DNA of 35,237 nucleotides from Gammaproteobacteria bacterium (GTDB taxonomy: Bacteria; Pseudomonadota; Gammaproteobacteria; Ga0077536): NCBI GenBank assembly GCA_020851775.1, contig JADZCB010000023.1, forward strand, positions 1 to 35,237. The letters are read 5' to 3'. Position 1 is the first letter of the stretch. Each line of letters begins with the position of its first letter. The notes beneath the pieces were generated by a model that did not search any database, was not told where the DNA came from, and saw nothing but the letters and a program-made list of their open reading frames with translations. Shown in pieces: positions 1-12,797 of this stretch. The translations under genes and the position numbers were made by a program.

Positions 1-36
1 GAGATGGCCCGTATCTGGGACTCGTTGCAGGATTGA
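1..36 (+). CDS. Possible C-terminal tail of an upstream gene (partial)
   Basis: Frame 1 is open from the first base and ends at a TGA at 34-36, giving an 11-residue tail (EMARIWDSLQD). It stops just before the repeat element that starts near 44, so a plus-strand gene may end here. Eleven residues are too few to name a product, and the reading could be chance. Confidence 0.3.
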   Translation, partial: EMARIWDSLQD

Positions 37-43
37 CGGGCGG

Positions 44-179
44 TTTTTGCCACCGAGAACACCGAGGCGGGTGAATTGCGCTTCACGCGCCAATTCATCC
101 GCGCTCCAAGAACCCACACCGGTGAGCGCGGCACGGCCAACTCATATTCCCTCCGTGTTCCCGGTGTTCTCTGTGGCAA
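44..179. repeat. Dispersed inverted repeat, copy 1 (CACCGAGAA / TTCTCGGTG type)
   Basis: The left arm at about 44-67 reads TTTTTGCCACCGAGAACACC followed by GAGG. The right arm at about 151-179 is an imperfect inverted match (CTCCGTGTTCCCGGTGTTCT, then CTGTGGCAA). The interior is about 80 bases, starts with a GAATTGCGCTTCACGCG-like segment and has no convincing gene. The element lies between the possible upstream gene tail and the 3' end of sufE. A second copy with closely matching arms is at 33393-33553. Similar GAGAACACCGAG strings are, to my knowledge, scattered in many environmental bacterial genomes, but I cannot search here. Confidence 0.65.
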
Positions 180-190
180 GTCCAGTGCCT

Positions 191-655
191 TCAGGAGGCA
201 CGATGTACCTTCGCCAGTGCCTCGACCGCCATCTGGCGGATTTGCTGGATCATGGCCGACAGGCCGTTGCTGCGGGTCGGTGACAGATGGGATTCGAGTT
301 CGATGCGGCGGATGAAATCGGGTGGCGTGGCGATGATGTCAGCGGGGCGGCGGTCGCTGTAGACGCGCAGCAGCAGTGCGATGAGGCCGGCGACGATTGC
401 CGAGTCGCTCGTGGCCCGGATATGCAGCAGACCGTCGACGAGCTCGGTCTTGATCCACACCTGCGACTGGCAGCCTTTCAGGCGGTAGCCTTCGGTCTTG
501 TATTCCTCGGGAAACGGCGGCAACCGTTTGCCGAGATCGATGATGTACTGGTAGCGATCGGTCCAGTCCTCGAGCAGCGAGAACGTCTCGACGATCTCTT
601 CCTGCGCGGCGACGAGCTCGGCGGTGGAGTCGAGTCCGGCGGACGAAGCGTGCAT
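191..655 (-). CDS. sufE: SufE-family cysteine desulfuration protein
   Basis: This 154-residue protein matches the SufE/CsdE family. SufE accepts persulfide sulfur from a cysteine desulfurase (SufS or CsdA) and passes it to an Fe-S scaffold in the cytosol. The acceptor cysteine is Cys62, in the family context YRLKGCQSQVW. The N-terminal EEIVETFSLLEDW helix and the KRLPPFPEEY segment are also typical. E. coli SufE is 138 residues, so this one is slightly long, mainly at the N-terminus. It starts at an ATG on the complement at 655 and lies 30 bases downstream of cysS on the same strand. No SufS or other suf gene is in the window, so the partner must be elsewhere. CsdE is an alternative name from the same family. 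Confidence 0.88.
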   Translation of the reverse strand: MHASSAGLDSTAELVAAQEEIVETFSLLEDWTDRYQYIIDLGKRLPPFPEEYKTEGYRLKGCQSQVWIKTELVDGLLHIRATSDSAIVAGLIALLLRVYSDRRPADIIATPPDFIRRIELESHLSPTRSNGLSAMIQQIRQMAVEALAKVHRAS

Positions 656-685
656 GTGATCCTCCTCTGAAATCGTCCGACCGGC

Positions 686-2062
686 TCAGGCGGTGCGCCA
701 GGTCGTGCCCTGCGCGCCGTCTTCGATCACGACGCCGAGCGCCGTCAGTTCGGCGCGAAGACGATCGGCCTCCGCCCATTGCTTCGCGGCCCGCGCCGCC
801 GTTCGCGCCGCAATCAGCGCCTCGACCTTCTCGACATCGATCGCGCCGGTCGCTGCGTAGGAGAACCACGCGTCCGGATCCTGCTGCAGGATGCCGAGTT
901 CGGCACCGCCGCCGAGCAGCGCCGCTTTGAGCCGGCCGAGTTCGGCCTCCTCCGTTGCGACGTTCGCCCGCGTGACGAGTTCCATCAGCACCGCCAGCGC
1001 CTGCGGACTGTTGAGATCGTCGTCCATCGCGGCGGTGAACGCCGCATTCGGCACGCAAGGGACGGTGGGCACGACCTCGCGCAGCCGGCGCAGCGCGCCG
1101 TAGAGACGATCGAGCTGCGACTTGGCATCGCCGATCAGGCCCTCGCTCCAGCTTATCGGTTCGCGGTAACGCCCTTTGAGCAAGGCCAGGCGTATCGCCT
1201 CGCCCGGGAAGCGCTGCAGGAGATTCTGCACGAGCAGCACGTTGCCGAGCGACTTCGACATCTTCTCGTTCTCGATCTCGACGAAGCCGTTGTGCACCCA
1301 GTAGCGGCAGAACAGCGTGCCGCCGTGCGCACAGGTACTCTGCGCGATTTCGTTTTCGTGATGCGGGAATTTCAGATCATTGCCACCGCCGTGGATGTCG
1401 ATCGTGTCGCCGAGGTGCTGCTCGATCATCGCCGAGCATTCGATGTGCCAGCCCGGCCGGCCGCGTCCCCACGGGCTGTCCCAGCCCGGGAGTTCGTCCG
1501 GCGAGGGCTTCCACATCACGAAATCGGCCGGATCGCGCTTGAACGGCGCGACGTCGACGCGCGCGCCGGCGATCATCTCGTCGCGGGTACGACCGGCGAG
1601 GCGGCCGTACTCGGCATAAGACGGCACATGAAACAGCACGTGGCCTGCGGCGACATACGCATGACCGCTCGCGAGCAGCGTCTCCATCATCGCGATCATG
1701 CGCGGAATGTGGGCGGTGGCCCGCGGCTCGATCACGGGATCGAGCGCGCCGAGTGCCGCCATGTCGCGATGATAGACCGCAGCGAAACGTTCGCTGATCG
1801 CCGAGATCGGTACGTCCGACTCCTTCGCCGCCAGGTTGATCTTGTCGTCGACGTCGGTGATGTTGCGGGCGTAGATGACGTTCGGATAATGCCGTTGCAA
1901 CACGCGGTAGAGCACGTCGTAGACGACTGCCGCGCGTGCGTTGCCGATGTGCGGTGGGTTGTACACCGTAGGCCCGCAGGCGTACATCGTGATCCGGGCC
2001 GGATCGCCGGGCACGAAAACTTCCTTGCGACGGCTGAGCGAATTGTGAAGTTGAAGCGCCAT
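686..2062 (-). CDS. cysS: Cysteinyl-tRNA synthetase
   Basis: CysS charges tRNA-Cys with cysteine using ATP, in the cytosol. The protein is 458 residues, the normal bacterial length. The class I signature PHIGN is at 37-41, and KMSKS at 267-271. Zinc ligands expected from the E. coli enzyme are visible: Cys29 (YACGPTVYN), Cys209 (HIECS) and the HHE at 234-236. The C-terminal DALR-like helical region ([18 protein letters not shown]) is intact. It starts at the ATG at 2062, within an all-minus-strand run (ahcY, cytochrome b561, cysS, sufE), with 50 bases to the cytochrome gene upstream. The run suggests co-transcription, but nothing functional links the neighbours. Confidence 0.97.
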   Translation of the reverse strand: MALQLHNSLSRRKEVFVPGDPARITMYACGPTVYNPPHIGNARAAVVYDVLYRVLQRHYPNVIYARNITDVDDKINLAAKESDVPISAISERFAAVYHRDMAALGALDPVIEPRATAHIPRMIAMMETLLASGHAYVAAGHVLFHVPSYAEYGRLAGRTRDEMIAGARVDVAPFKRDPADFVMWKPSPDELPGWDSPWGRGRPGWHIECSAMIEQHLGDTIDIHGGGNDLKFPHHENEIAQSTCAHGGTLFCRYWVHNGFVEIENEKMSKSLGNVLLVQNLLQRFPGEAIRLALLKGRYREPISWSEGLIGDAKSQLDRLYGALRRLREVVPTVPCVPNAAFTAAMDDDLNSPQALAVLMELVTRANVATEEAELGRLKAALLGGGAELGILQQDPDAWFSYAATGAIDVEKVEALIAARTAARAAKQWAEADRLRAELTALGVVIEDGAQGTTWRTA

Positions 2063-2112
2063 GGTGATGCGAGCAGATGAAGAGAACGGCAGCGGCGCCG
2101 GGGCTGGCGCCC

Positions 2113-2655
2113 TCAGCGCCAGATCATGCGGGCGAGAACGCCATCACGGTCGACGAATTGATGCTTGAGTGCCGCCGCCGCGTGCACCGCTGCGAGCAGA
2201 CCGGTGCCGTACGCGCAATAGTAATGGACGGCGATGATGAGATCGCGGGTCTGCTCGCCGACCTGCACCAGCACCGGCACCTCGAAGAGCCCATACACTG
2301 GAATGGCCTGGCCCGCGGACGTGGAAATCAGGTAACCCGTGACCGGCAGCAGCAGCATCATCAGAAACAGCAGGCGATGCACCGCGTGGGCCGCCGCCTG
2401 CTGGACGCGTGAAATGGAGCCCGGCAGCGGCGGCGGCCTGGAGACCCGCTGCCACACCAGCATGCACACGGCGAGACCCAGCACCACGAGCCCGAGCACG
2501 CGATGCAGACTCAGCGACTTGTGATACCAGGGATCGTAGTAGGTCAGGTCGACCATCTCCCAGCCGAGCCAGATCAGACCGAGGATCGAGAACGCGATGA
2601 TCCAGTGCAGCAGCTTCGTGACGAGCCCGTAGCGTTCAGGCGTGTTCTTCAGCAT
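2113..2655 (-). CDS. Cytochrome b561 family protein
   Basis: A 180-residue inner-membrane protein with four predicted transmembrane helices (about 12-32, 48-68, 92-112, 140-162). It matches bacterial cytochrome b561 (CybB/YodB), di-haem b proteins thought to pass electrons from quinol to periplasmic acceptors such as superoxide. Conserved histidines are at 17 (LLHWI), 51 (LHRV), 90 or 93 (in HAVHR), 144 (VHYY) and 158 (VHAA). The N-terminal [11 protein letters not shown] motif and a C-terminal [15 protein letters not shown] tail are family hallmarks. It starts at the ATG at 2655 and lies between ahcY and cysS on the same strand. The physiological partner cannot be told from context. Confidence 0.9.
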   Translation of the reverse strand: MLKNTPERYGLVTKLLHWIIAFSILGLIWLGWEMVDLTYYDPWYHKSLSLHRVLGLVVLGLAVCMLVWQRVSRPPPLPGSISRVQQAAAHAVHRLLFLMMLLLPVTGYLISTSAGQAIPVYGLFEVPVLVQVGEQTRDLIIAVHYYCAYGTGLLAAVHAAAALKHQFVDRDGVLARMIWR

Positions 2656-2721
2656 GGTCGCGACCCCCGATGCCGCTGCAGACGGCGGAGACGGCAGCGC
2701 GCCGTTCCCCGCCGTATGCGC

Positions 2722-4179
2722 TCAGTAGCGGTAATGTTCGGACTTGTACGGTCCGCTGACGGGTATGCCGAGGTACTTTGCCTGATCTTTCGTCAGCACG
2801 TCGAGTTCGACACCAATCTTCGTCAGATGCAGGCGTGCGACCTTCTCATCGAGTGACTTCGGCAGCGTGTACACGCCGGTGCGGTAACTGTCCGCATTCT
2901 GGTAGAACTCGATCTGCGCAATCGTCTGGTTGGTAAACGAGTTCGACATCACGAAGCTCGGATGGCCCGTCGCGCAACCGAGGTTCACGAGCCGGCCTTC
3001 GGCGAGCAGGATGATGCTCTTGCGATTGCCGGTCTCGATGCGATGGACTTGCGGCTTGACTTCATGCCACTTGTACTTGCGCAGCTTCTCGATCTGGATT
3101 TCGCTGTCGAAGTGGCCGATGTTGCAGACGATCGCGAGGTCCTTCATCTGTTTGATGTGGCGCTCGGTGATCACGTCGCAGCAGCCCGTCGTCGTCACGA
3201 AGACGTCGCCGATCCGGCACGCGTCGTCCATCTTCATCACCTGGTAGCCTTCCATCGCGGCCTGCAGCGCGCAGATCGGATCGATCTCGGTGACGATCAC
3301 GCGCGCGCCCTGCCCGCGCAGCGACTGGCAGGAACCCTTGCCGACGTCGCCATAGCCGGCGACGACCGCGACCTTGCCGGACAGCATGACGTCGGTCGCG
3401 CGGTTGATCGCATCGACCAGCGAGTGGCGGCAGCCGTACAGGTTGTCGAACTTCGATTTCGTCACCGAGTCGTTGACGTTCATCGCCGGGAACAGCAGTT
3501 CGCCGCGCTCATGCATCTGGTACAGCCGGTGTACGCCGGTCGTCGTTTCTTCGGTGACGCCGCGAATGCCCGGTGCGATGCGCCGGAAACGATCCGGATC
3601 GCGCTTCAGCGACTTGCGCAACTGGTTGTACAGCGCGACTTCCTCGGGATTGCTGCCGGCCGGCAGCGCAGCCCTGGACTGCTCGTACTTGTAGCCGAGG
3701 TGAACGAACAGCGTGGCGTCGCCACCGTCGTCGAGAATCATGTTCGGCCCGAGCCCGTCACCCCAGTCGAGAATGCGATCGGTGAAGTCCCAATACTCCT
3801 CGAGCGATTCGCCCTTGTACGCGAAGACCGGCGTGCCGGCCCTCGCGATCGCCGCCGCGGCGTGATCCTGCGTCGAAAAGATGTTGCAGCTCGCCCAGCG
3901 TACCTGCGCCCCGAGATGCTGCAGCGTTTCGATCAGCACCGCGGTCTGCACCGTCATGTGCAGCGAGCCGCTGATCCGCGCGCCCTTCAACGGTTTGCTC
4001 TTCCCGTATTCCTCCCGCATCGCCATCAGGCCGGGCATCTCCTGCTCGGCGAGTTCGATCTCGGTGCGGCCGAACGCCGCGAGTCCGATGTCCTTGACGA
4101 CGTAGTCCGGGGATGCCGCCTTCTTTGCGCCGCGCGTCGCGCGGCCGTTGCCCCGGGAGCCCGGGTTGCCTCTGCTCAT
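2722..4179 (-). CDS. ahcY: S-adenosylhomocysteine hydrolase
   Basis: AhcY splits S-adenosylhomocysteine into adenosine and homocysteine, removing the inhibitory product of SAM-dependent methylation. From the ATG at 4179 the protein is 485 residues. This start is preferred because GGAAAAGG sits about 8 bases upstream. In-frame ATGs at 4200 and 4299 would add 7 or 40 residues that look unlike the family. The protein has the NAD-binding GYGDVGKG loop, the [10 protein letters not shown] substrate-binding region, a [10 protein letters not shown] motif and the C-terminal YKSEHYRY tail whose Lys/Tyr contact NAD in the tetramer. An Arg/Gly/Lys-rich tail of about 20 residues precedes the conserved [10 protein letters not shown] start. 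It lies 58 bases downstream of metK, so SAM synthesis and SAH removal are probably co-transcribed. Confidence 0.96.
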   Translation of the reverse strand: MSRGNPGSRGNGRATRGAKKAASPDYVVKDIGLAAFGRTEIELAEQEMPGLMAMREEYGKSKPLKGARISGSLHMTVQTAVLIETLQHLGAQVRWASCNIFSTQDHAAAAIARAGTPVFAYKGESLEEYWDFTDRILDWGDGLGPNMILDDGGDATLFVHLGYKYEQSRAALPAGSNPEEVALYNQLRKSLKRDPDRFRRIAPGIRGVTEETTTGVHRLYQMHERGELLFPAMNVNDSVTKSKFDNLYGCRHSLVDAINRATDVMLSGKVAVVAGYGDVGKGSCQSLRGQGARVIVTEIDPICALQAAMEGYQVMKMDDACRIGDVFVTTTGCCDVITERHIKQMKDLAIVCNIGHFDSEIQIEKLRKYKWHEVKPQVHRIETGNRKSIILLAEGRLVNLGCATGHPSFVMSNSFTNQTIAQIEFYQNADSYRTGVYTLPKSLDEKVARLHLTKIGVELDVLTKDQAKYLGIPVSGPYKSEHYRY

Positions 4180-4237
4180 GTAGGGTGCCTTTTCCAACAT
4201 ATCGGGATTGCATTCGCTGCCGTGCGTTGCCGGCGCG

Positions 4238-5428
4238 TCAACCGAGTGCGCGCTGCAGGGTGTCGACCAGATCGGTCTTCTCCCACGCAAAGCCGCCATC
4301 GGCTTCCGCCGGGCGCCCGAAATGGCCGTAGGCCGCAGTGCGGGCGTAGATCGGACGGTTCAGCTTCAGATGAGTGCGGATCCCGCGCGGCGTCAGATCC
4401 ATTACCTCGGCAAGCGCCTGCTCGAGCTTCGCCTCGTCGACTTTCCCCGTGCCGTGCACATCGACGTACAGCGACAGCGGCTTCGCCACGCCAATCGCAT
4501 AGGACAACTGGATCGTGCAGCGCTCGGCGAGGCCGGCCGCGACGACGTTCTTCGCGAGATAGCGCGACGCATACGCCGCGGAGCGGTCGACCTTCGACGG
4601 ATCCTTGCCGGAGAACGCGCCACCGCCGTGCGGGGCCGCCCCGCCGTAGGTGTCGACGATGATCTTGCGGCCGGTGAGCCCGCAGTCGCCGTCCGGTCCG
4701 CCGATCACGAAGGCGCCGGTCGGGTTGACGTGCCACACGGTCTTGCCGGTGATCCAGCCATCGGGCAGCGCCTCGCGCACATGGGGTTCGACGATCGCGC
4801 GGACGTCGTTCGACTTCAGACTCGCATCGAGATGCTGCGTCGAGACGACGATCTGTGTCGCCTCGACCGGCTTGCCGTCGGCGTAACGCACCGTGACCTG
4901 GCTCTTCGCATCCGGCCCGAGCATCTTCGCCGCCCCACTCTTACGCGCCTGCGCCATCAGATGCAGGATGCGGTGCGAGTAGTACAGCGGCGCCGGCATC
5001 AGATCCGGCGTCTCGGTGCACGCATAGCCGAACATGATGCCCTGATCGCCGGCACCTTCGTCCTTGTTTGCGGCAGCGTCGACGCCTTGCGCGATGTCGG
5101 CGGACTGGGCATGCAGCAGGACTTCGATGCGCGCGCGCTCCCAGTGGAAGCCGTCCTGTTCGTAGCCGATGTCGCGGATCGCGAGGCGCGCGAGATGGGC
5201 GACGAGCTCCGGCGTCACAGTCTTCGGTCCGCGCGTCTCGCCGGCGATGACGACGCGGTTGGTCGTCGCGAGCGTTTCGCAGGCGACGCGCACCTGCGAG
5301 GTATCAAGCCCGCCGGCCGCGGCTTCACGGAAGAAACAGTCGACGACTTCGTCGGAGATGCGATCGCAGACTTTGTCCGGATGGCCTTCGGACACGGATT
5401 CACTGGTGAACAGATAGGCAGAACGCAC
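4238..5428 (-). CDS. metK: S-adenosylmethionine synthetase
   Basis: MetK makes SAM from methionine and ATP. The protein is 396 residues when begun at the GTG at 5428, which has a strong GAGGAGG about 6 bases upstream and gives the typical N-terminus [18 protein letters not shown]. The frame stays open upstream, but that part is non-homologous leader. Signatures are [12 protein letters not shown] (ATP site) and [19 protein letters not shown] (P-loop-like). The ending is usual for the family. ahcY follows after 58 bases on the same strand. About 170 bases of structured leader lie between this gene and the oxidoreductase gene upstream. Confidence 0.97.
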   Translation of the reverse strand: MRSAYLFTSESVSEGHPDKVCDRISDEVVDCFFREAAAGGLDTSQVRVACETLATTNRVVIAGETRGPKTVTPELVAHLARLAIRDIGYEQDGFHWERARIEVLLHAQSADIAQGVDAAANKDEGAGDQGIMFGYACTETPDLMPAPLYYSHRILHLMAQARKSGAAKMLGPDAKSQVTVRYADGKPVEATQIVVSTQHLDASLKSNDVRAIVEPHVREALPDGWITGKTVWHVNPTGAFVIGGPDGDCGLTGRKIIVDTYGGAAPHGGGAFSGKDPSKVDRSAAYASRYLAKNVVAAGLAERCTIQLSYAIGVAKPLSLYVDVHGTGKVDEAKLEQALAEVMDLTPRGIRTHLKLNRPIYARTAAYGHFGRPAEADGGFAWEKTDLVDTLQRALG

Positions 5429-8331
<2,903 letters not shown>

Positions 8332-8344
8332 CGCCGGCAGATCC

Positions 8345-9226
8345 TCACTCGGGCTGAATCGCGAAATTCTCGCCCTGCGCGCGCACCCGCACGCCGTGCG
8401 GCGGCGGGAAATGCGCCGGCATCAACAGCGCGTTCTTGTCGACGCAGTATTCGATCAGCTTGCGCCGCGTCTGCGCCGACTGCACCGGATCGGCGCAGAA
8501 GCCGCTGCTCCACTGCGGGCGCATCGCTTGCACCGGCGAATGCAGCGTATCGCCGGCGAATATCGCGTGCTGGCCCTTCGACTGCACTTTCATCACCATG
8601 CTGCCGCGCGTGTGACCCGGCGCGAGTTCGAGGCGCATGATCTCGTTGAGATCCTTGTCGCCCTCGACGAGATCGACCTGCCCGGCCTCGACGACCGGCA
8701 GCACGCTGTCGTCGAACACGTTCAGGTTGATGTCCCCTTCGACCGGCGGGTTCCTGCGCGGATCCCACTGCTCCATTTCGGCACGTGAGAAGACGTAGCG
8801 TGCGTTCGGGAAGGTAGGCACCCATTTGCCGTTCTTCAGCCGCGTATTCCAGCCGCAGTGATCGACGTGCAGGTGGGTGCACATCACCATCGTGACGTCC
8901 TCGGGCTTCACGCCCAGCGCCGCGAGCTTCTCGAGATACGGCAGGTTCAGCTTGTGCGCGAGTTCGAAGTTCGGGCGTTCCTTGTCGTTGCCGTTGCAGG
9001 TGTCGATCAGAATGACTTCCTTGCCGACGCGCATCACCCAGGTATGGATGCTGAGCTTCAAGCCGCCGGTCGCCGGATTGAAGCAGAACGGGACCAGCAG
9101 GTCGTGGTTCTGTTCGATGATGCTCTGCTCGAACGACGGCACCAGCATGTTCGCCGGAAAGCCATCGTCGATCGCCATCTCGACTGCGACATCGATCGAG
9201 ATGTCGCCGATTTTCTTCGTCTTCAT
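8345..9226 (-). CDS. Metallo-beta-lactamase-fold hydrolase
   Basis: A 293-residue cytosolic protein of the metallo-beta-lactamase superfamily. The zinc motif HLHVDHCGW gives His118, His120, Asp122 and His123. Further ligands are the His of APGHTRGS, the Asp of FAGDTLHS and the His of MPAHFPPP, so a two-metal site looks complete. The family includes N-acyl-homoserine lactonases and other lactone or ester hydrolases, and the sequence does not settle the substrate. A strong GAGGGG lies 5 bases before the ATG at 9226. It sits between the helicase (86-base gap) and the dUTPase on the same strand. Confidence 0.88.
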   Translation of the reverse strand: MKTKKIGDISIDVAVEMAIDDGFPANMLVPSFEQSIIEQNHDLLVPFCFNPATGGLKLSIHTWVMRVGKEVILIDTCNGNDKERPNFELAHKLNLPYLEKLAALGVKPEDVTMVMCTHLHVDHCGWNTRLKNGKWVPTFPNARYVFSRAEMEQWDPRRNPPVEGDINLNVFDDSVLPVVEAGQVDLVEGDKDLNEIMRLELAPGHTRGSMVMKVQSKGQHAIFAGDTLHSPVQAMRPQWSSGFCADPVQSAQTRRKLIEYCVDKNALLMPAHFPPPHGVRVRAQGENFAIQPE

Positions 9227-9312
9227 CGCGTCCCCTCTGGTTTGGTGTGCGGCGCGACCGGTCTGCGCCGGCGCCGTGGGAATCTACCCGGCCCGGCGGA
9301 CGTGCGCCAGTC

Positions 9313-11247
9313 TCAGGGCGGAGGACATTCGGCGTCGAAGAATGCCTCGACGTCGGCGCGCGATGCGGACTGGCGCATCGGCGGCAGCGAGCGCAGAAAG
9401 ACGCGCCCATAGGCGCGCGTTCGCAGCCGGGGGTCACACAGCACCAGCACGCCGCGATCGGTCGAGTCGCGGATCAGGCGCCCGGCGCCCTGCTTCAACG
9501 CCAGCACCGCCGCGGGTAGCTGGAGTTCCTGGAAGGCGCTGCGTCCTTCGGCGGCGAGCCGCTCGGCGCGCGCCTTTGCGATCGGATCGTCGGGCGGCGC
9601 GAACGGCAGCTTGTCGATGACGACGAGCGACAGCGCTTCGCCGCGTACGTCGACCCCTTCCCAGAACGTCGAAGTCCCGAACAGCACGGCGTTGCCGAGG
9701 CGTTTGAATTCTTCGAGCAGACGCGCGCGCGGCGCCTCGCCCTGGACCAGCGTCGGGAACGGCCAGCGCGTGCGCAACGCGTTCGCGCTGTACTCGAGCG
9801 CGCGATAACTCGTGAAAAGCACGAACGCGCGCCCGCGACTCGCCGCGACCAGCGCCGCCACCTCCTCGACGAACGCCGGTAGATAGCGGGGATCGCCTGG
9901 ATTGCTGTCGATCTTCGGCAGATACAGCAACGATTGCCGTGGATAGTCGAAGGGACTCGGCCATACCGCCTCGCGCGCCTCTTCGATGCCGAGTTCGCGC
10001 CTGAAGTGCGCGAGCTGGCCGTCGATCGCGAGAGTGCCGGAACAGTAGATCCAGGCTGCCGGGTAATGGGCGACCTGGTCCTGATAACGTGCGGCGATCG
10101 ACAGCGGCGTCGCATGCAGCACGAACCCGCGCGCACTGCTTTCGAACCAGCTCACCCGGTCCTCGTCGCCGGCGTCGAGGCATTCCGCGAAGCGGATGTC
10201 GAAGTCGGCCGCACGGCGGGCACAGGCATCGAGTTCGGCACCGCGTTCGGCGACGACATCGAGTCGCGTGGCGAGTGCCGCGAGCGCGCCGCGTGTCGCG
10301 TCCAGCACGGCGCCGAGCACCGGCTCGCGTGCGAGCGCCCCACCCGGCTGGCGGCCGGGTGTGCGCGACAAGGCCTGCACGGCATCGGCGACCCGTTCCT
10401 CGAGACCGCGCGCGGCGTCGCGCAGCTCGGGCATGTCGGACGCCTCGGCAAGCACGGCCTTCGACGCGTCGCGCGCGAGGTCGCGCAACTGGCGGGCCGA
10501 CAGTGCCTGGCCGAAAGCCGCGGACGCGAGTTCGGGGAGCTGATGCGCCTCGTCGATGACGACGCACTGTGCCGTCGGCAGGATCTCGCCGAAGCCCTCG
10601 CCGCGCAACGCCATGTCGGCGAACAGCAGGTGATGATTGATGACGACGAGATCGGCCGCGGCCGCCCGGCGCCGTGCTTCCTTGACGTGGCAGTCATCGA
10701 AGCGTGGACAGCGATGGCCGAGACAGTTGTCGACGGTCGAGGTCACGAACGGCCAGACCGGTGAATCTTCGGGAACGTCCGCGAGCATCGACACATCGCC
10801 ATCGTCGGTGGTGCGCGACCACGCATCGATGACCGGCAGATGGCGCTGCTCGCGCGGGCCGAGCAACGGGTCACCCGCCGCCTGAGCCAGGCGCTGCAGG
10901 CAGAGATAGTTCGAACGTCCCTTCAGCAGCGCGACTGTCGTCTTCAACTGCAGCGCGCGGCGGATGCGCGGCAGATCGACGTGGAACAACTGGTCCTGCA
11001 GCGTGCGCGTCGCGGTCGACACGAGCGTGCGCGCACCGGACAGCAAGGCCGGCACGAGATAGGCGAACGTCTTGCCGGTGCCGGTCCCGGCCTCGCAGAC
11101 GAGAATGCCGCGCTCGGCGATCGTGGCCTCGACCTGCGTCGCCATCTCGATCTGCGCGGTGCGCACTTCGAAGCGCTGCACGGCCGTTGCGAGCGGGCCG
11201 TCCGCCGCGAGCGCTGCCGCCGCCGTCAGCACCGGCGGCCGGTTCAA
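9313..11247 (-). CDS. ATP-dependent DNA helicase, YoaA/DinG family (Fe-S, XPD-like)
   Basis: A 644-residue superfamily 2 helicase of the DinG/YoaA/XPD group, which unwinds DNA 5' to 3' and acts on replication or repair intermediates. Walker A is EAGTGTGKT at 52-60, the DEAH box is in VVIDEAHQLPE, and motif VI is QGAGRLIR. The 4Fe-4S cluster cysteines are present: one in NYLCLQRL and three in CLGHRCPRFDDC. Length and arrangement fit YoaA (636 residues in E. coli) better than DinG (716). Its ATG overlaps the stop of the DUF6998-like gene by 4 bases (ATGA, 11244-11247), indicating translational coupling. Confidence 0.92.
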   Translation of the reverse strand: MNRPPVLTAAAALAADGPLATAVQRFEVRTAQIEMATQVEATIAERGILVCEAGTGTGKTFAYLVPALLSGARTLVSTATRTLQDQLFHVDLPRIRRALQLKTTVALLKGRSNYLCLQRLAQAAGDPLLGPREQRHLPVIDAWSRTTDDGDVSMLADVPEDSPVWPFVTSTVDNCLGHRCPRFDDCHVKEARRRAAAADLVVINHHLLFADMALRGEGFGEILPTAQCVVIDEAHQLPELASAAFGQALSARQLRDLARDASKAVLAEASDMPELRDAARGLEERVADAVQALSRTPGRQPGGALAREPVLGAVLDATRGALAALATRLDVVAERGAELDACARRAADFDIRFAECLDAGDEDRVSWFESSARGFVLHATPLSIAARYQDQVAHYPAAWIYCSGTLAIDGQLAHFRRELGIEEAREAVWPSPFDYPRQSLLYLPKIDSNPGDPRYLPAFVEEVAALVAASRGRAFVLFTSYRALEYSANALRTRWPFPTLVQGEAPRARLLEEFKRLGNAVLFGTSTFWEGVDVRGEALSLVVIDKLPFAPPDDPIAKARAERLAAEGRSAFQELQLPAAVLALKQGAGRLIRDSTDRGVLVLCDPRLRTRAYGRVFLRSLPPMRQSASRADVEAFFDAECPPP

Positions 11248-11732
11248 GCGACGATCGCGCCGCTCGCCGCGGCGTCGGTCTGGTCGCGCGACCAGACCAG
11301 CGCGCCGATGCGCTGGAAACGGGGCACGGTCAGCGTGCCGCGCTTGTTCGGACGCGCTTCCTCGAGCGCTTCCTCGATCGCCGGCCGCTGCGCCTCGTAG
11401 ATCGCGAACGGCTCATAGTCCTGATCGAGCAGGACGAGCAGCACTGCATCCCACGGCCGGTCGAGTTTCAGTTCGCCGATGCGATGCGCGCTCTTGATTT
11501 CCTCGAAGACGACGCGGGCCTTGATCTGGAGTTTCTGTCCGCCGTCTGCGCTACCGCGCGTCGCGTCGTAGCCGAGGCCGGGCTCATCGGCCGCCGCCAG
11601 ACCGAGCAGTCGGATCGCGTCGTTGACGGCGATTTCTCCGCTGATCGGCAAGGTCTTGCCGGTCGTGCGCCGGTATTCGGCTGCGAGGCGGCGCGCTTCA
11701 GCCATCAGCTTGTCGACGGAATAGACGCTCAT
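11244..11732 (-). CDS. DUF6998-like hypothetical protein
   Basis: A 162-residue soluble protein. The order of short motifs (KTLPISGEIAVNDAIRLLGL near the N-terminus, QIKARVVF, then WDAVLLVLLDQDYEPFAIYE) recalls the DUF6998 family, which has no established function. The ATG at 11732 is preferred because GAGG lies about 8 bases upstream; an ATG at 11774 would leave almost no leader below the promoter at 11784-11811. Its stop overlaps the helicase start by 4 bases, so the two products are probably made together. The mix of Lys/Arg-rich strands with acidic residues would allow a nucleic-acid enzyme fold, but this is not shown. Confidence 0.6.
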   Translation of the reverse strand: MSVYSVDKLMAEARRLAAEYRRTTGKTLPISGEIAVNDAIRLLGLAAADEPGLGYDATRGSADGGQKLQIKARVVFEEIKSAHRIGELKLDRPWDAVLLVLLDQDYEPFAIYEAQRPAIEEALEEARPNKRGTLTVPRFQRIGALVWSRDQTDAAASGAIVA

Positions 11733-11783
11733 CCGATCCTCGTCCGCGGCGGGCCGCGACCTTAGGAAATCCATGGATTAAAG

Positions 11784-11811
11784 ATTATAAATAAATGATT
11801 TTTCTGCACAA
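11784..11811 (-). promoter_or_regulatory. Sigma-70-type promoter for the DUF6998-helicase unit
   Basis: On the minus strand, TATAAT (complement of 11784-11789) is a perfect -10 box. TTGTGC (complement of 11806-11811) lies 16 bases upstream and matches three -35 positions. It sits in a conspicuous AT-rich island (about 11765-11805) in an otherwise GC-rich window. Transcription would begin near 11777, about 45 bases before the start codon at 11732. Confidence 0.6.
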
Positions 11812-11835
11812 CCGCGTCGATATTCGAGCGTTTTC

Positions 11836-12783
11836 TCAAGTCCAGTCCCGGCCGAACGCTACGACCGCGTCGAGATCCCTGGCAGCGACGACGAGCATCG
11901 CGAGCCGATCCAACCCCAACGCGACGCCGGCGCATGCCGGCAGCCCGTGGTCCAGCGCCGCGAGCAGGCGCGGGTCCGGTGCACATACCGGCAGTCCACG
12001 GGCCCGGCGCAACGCATCTTCCGTGGCATGCCGCGCGCGCTGGGTCGCACCGTCCTCGATCTCGTGCCACCCGTTCGCGAGTTCGACCCCGTCGATGATC
12101 AGTTCGAAGCGTGAGGCGACCGGCGGCGGGCCCGGCCGCACTTGCGCGTAGGCGGCCTGCTCGACGGGGAAATCATAGACAAATCCGCCCTGCCCTCGCG
12201 GCCAGGCGCGACGCACGACTTCACTGAGCAGGAAATCGAGCAGCAGCACGCGATCGGCGGCGTCACGCGGGCCGGCCTCGAAACCGGCGGCAGCGGCCCA
12301 GGCCACGAGTTCGTCGGTGCGCGCCAGCCGCGGATCCGGTGCACCACAGCGCTGCGCGAGCGCGGCGAACGTCGCCCGCTCGAGGCGTAGCGCGGGGAGG
12401 ATGCGCTCGACCAGCGTGGCGACGTCGTCCATCAGCGCATGGTGATCGAAGCCGACCCGGTACCATTCGACGAGCGTGAATTCAGGGCGGTGGAGCGGGC
12501 TGTCCTCGTCGTCGCGGAACGCCTTGCAGATCTGGTAGATGTCGCCACTGCCTGCCGCGAGCAGGCGCTTCATCGCAGATTCGGGCGAGGTCTGCAGAAA
12601 GCGTCGGCTGCCATGCAGATCGATCGGAAAGGAGGCGAGTGCGGGATCGCCGGCGGCGCCGAGACCGAGCAGCGGCGTGTCGACTTCGAGCACCCCGGCC
12701 GCAGCAAAGTGCGCACGGACGGCGGCGAGTATCTCGGCGCGGCGCGCGAGACCGGCGCGCGTCGCGGTCGGTCGCCACGCCAC
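11836..12783 (-). CDS. epmA: EF-P--(R)-beta-lysine ligase
   Basis: EpmA (PoxA/GenX/YjeA) is a stand-alone class II lysyl-tRNA-synthetase catalytic domain that attaches (R)-beta-lysine to Lys34 of elongation factor P. The protein is 315 residues, close to the E. coli 325, and lacks an anticodon-binding domain. Motifs include FLQTSPESAMKRLLAAG, QICKAFRDDEDSPLHRPEFT and EWYR (motif 2 region), and the motif 3 helix GVALGLDRLAML at the C-terminus. It lies 14 bases downstream of efp on the same strand, so substrate and modifying enzyme are co-transcribed. The ATG start at 12783 is in the expected place. Confidence 0.95.
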   Translation of the reverse strand: MAWRPTATRAGLARRAEILAAVRAHFAAAGVLEVDTPLLGLGAAGDPALASFPIDLHGSRRFLQTSPESAMKRLLAAGSGDIYQICKAFRDDEDSPLHRPEFTLVEWYRVGFDHHALMDDVATLVERILPALRLERATFAALAQRCGAPDPRLARTDELVAWAAAAGFEAGPRDAADRVLLLDFLLSEVVRRAWPRGQGGFVYDFPVEQAAYAQVRPGPPPVASRFELIIDGVELANGWHEIEDGATQRARHATEDALRRARGLPVCAPDPRLLAALDHGLPACAGVALGLDRLAMLVVAARDLDAVVAFGRDWT

Positions 12784-12797
12784 GGGGCGGCGCCGGC

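Noticed and set aside
779-2080. A 433-residue plus-strand open frame
   Set aside because: It is antisense to cysS, whose HIGH and KMSKS motifs are intact. The plus-strand peptide is Arg-rich shadow sequence.
4180-4299. Longer AhcY start
   Set aside because: The upstream 7- or 40-residue extensions are not family-like, and the best ribosome-binding site belongs to the ATG at 4179.
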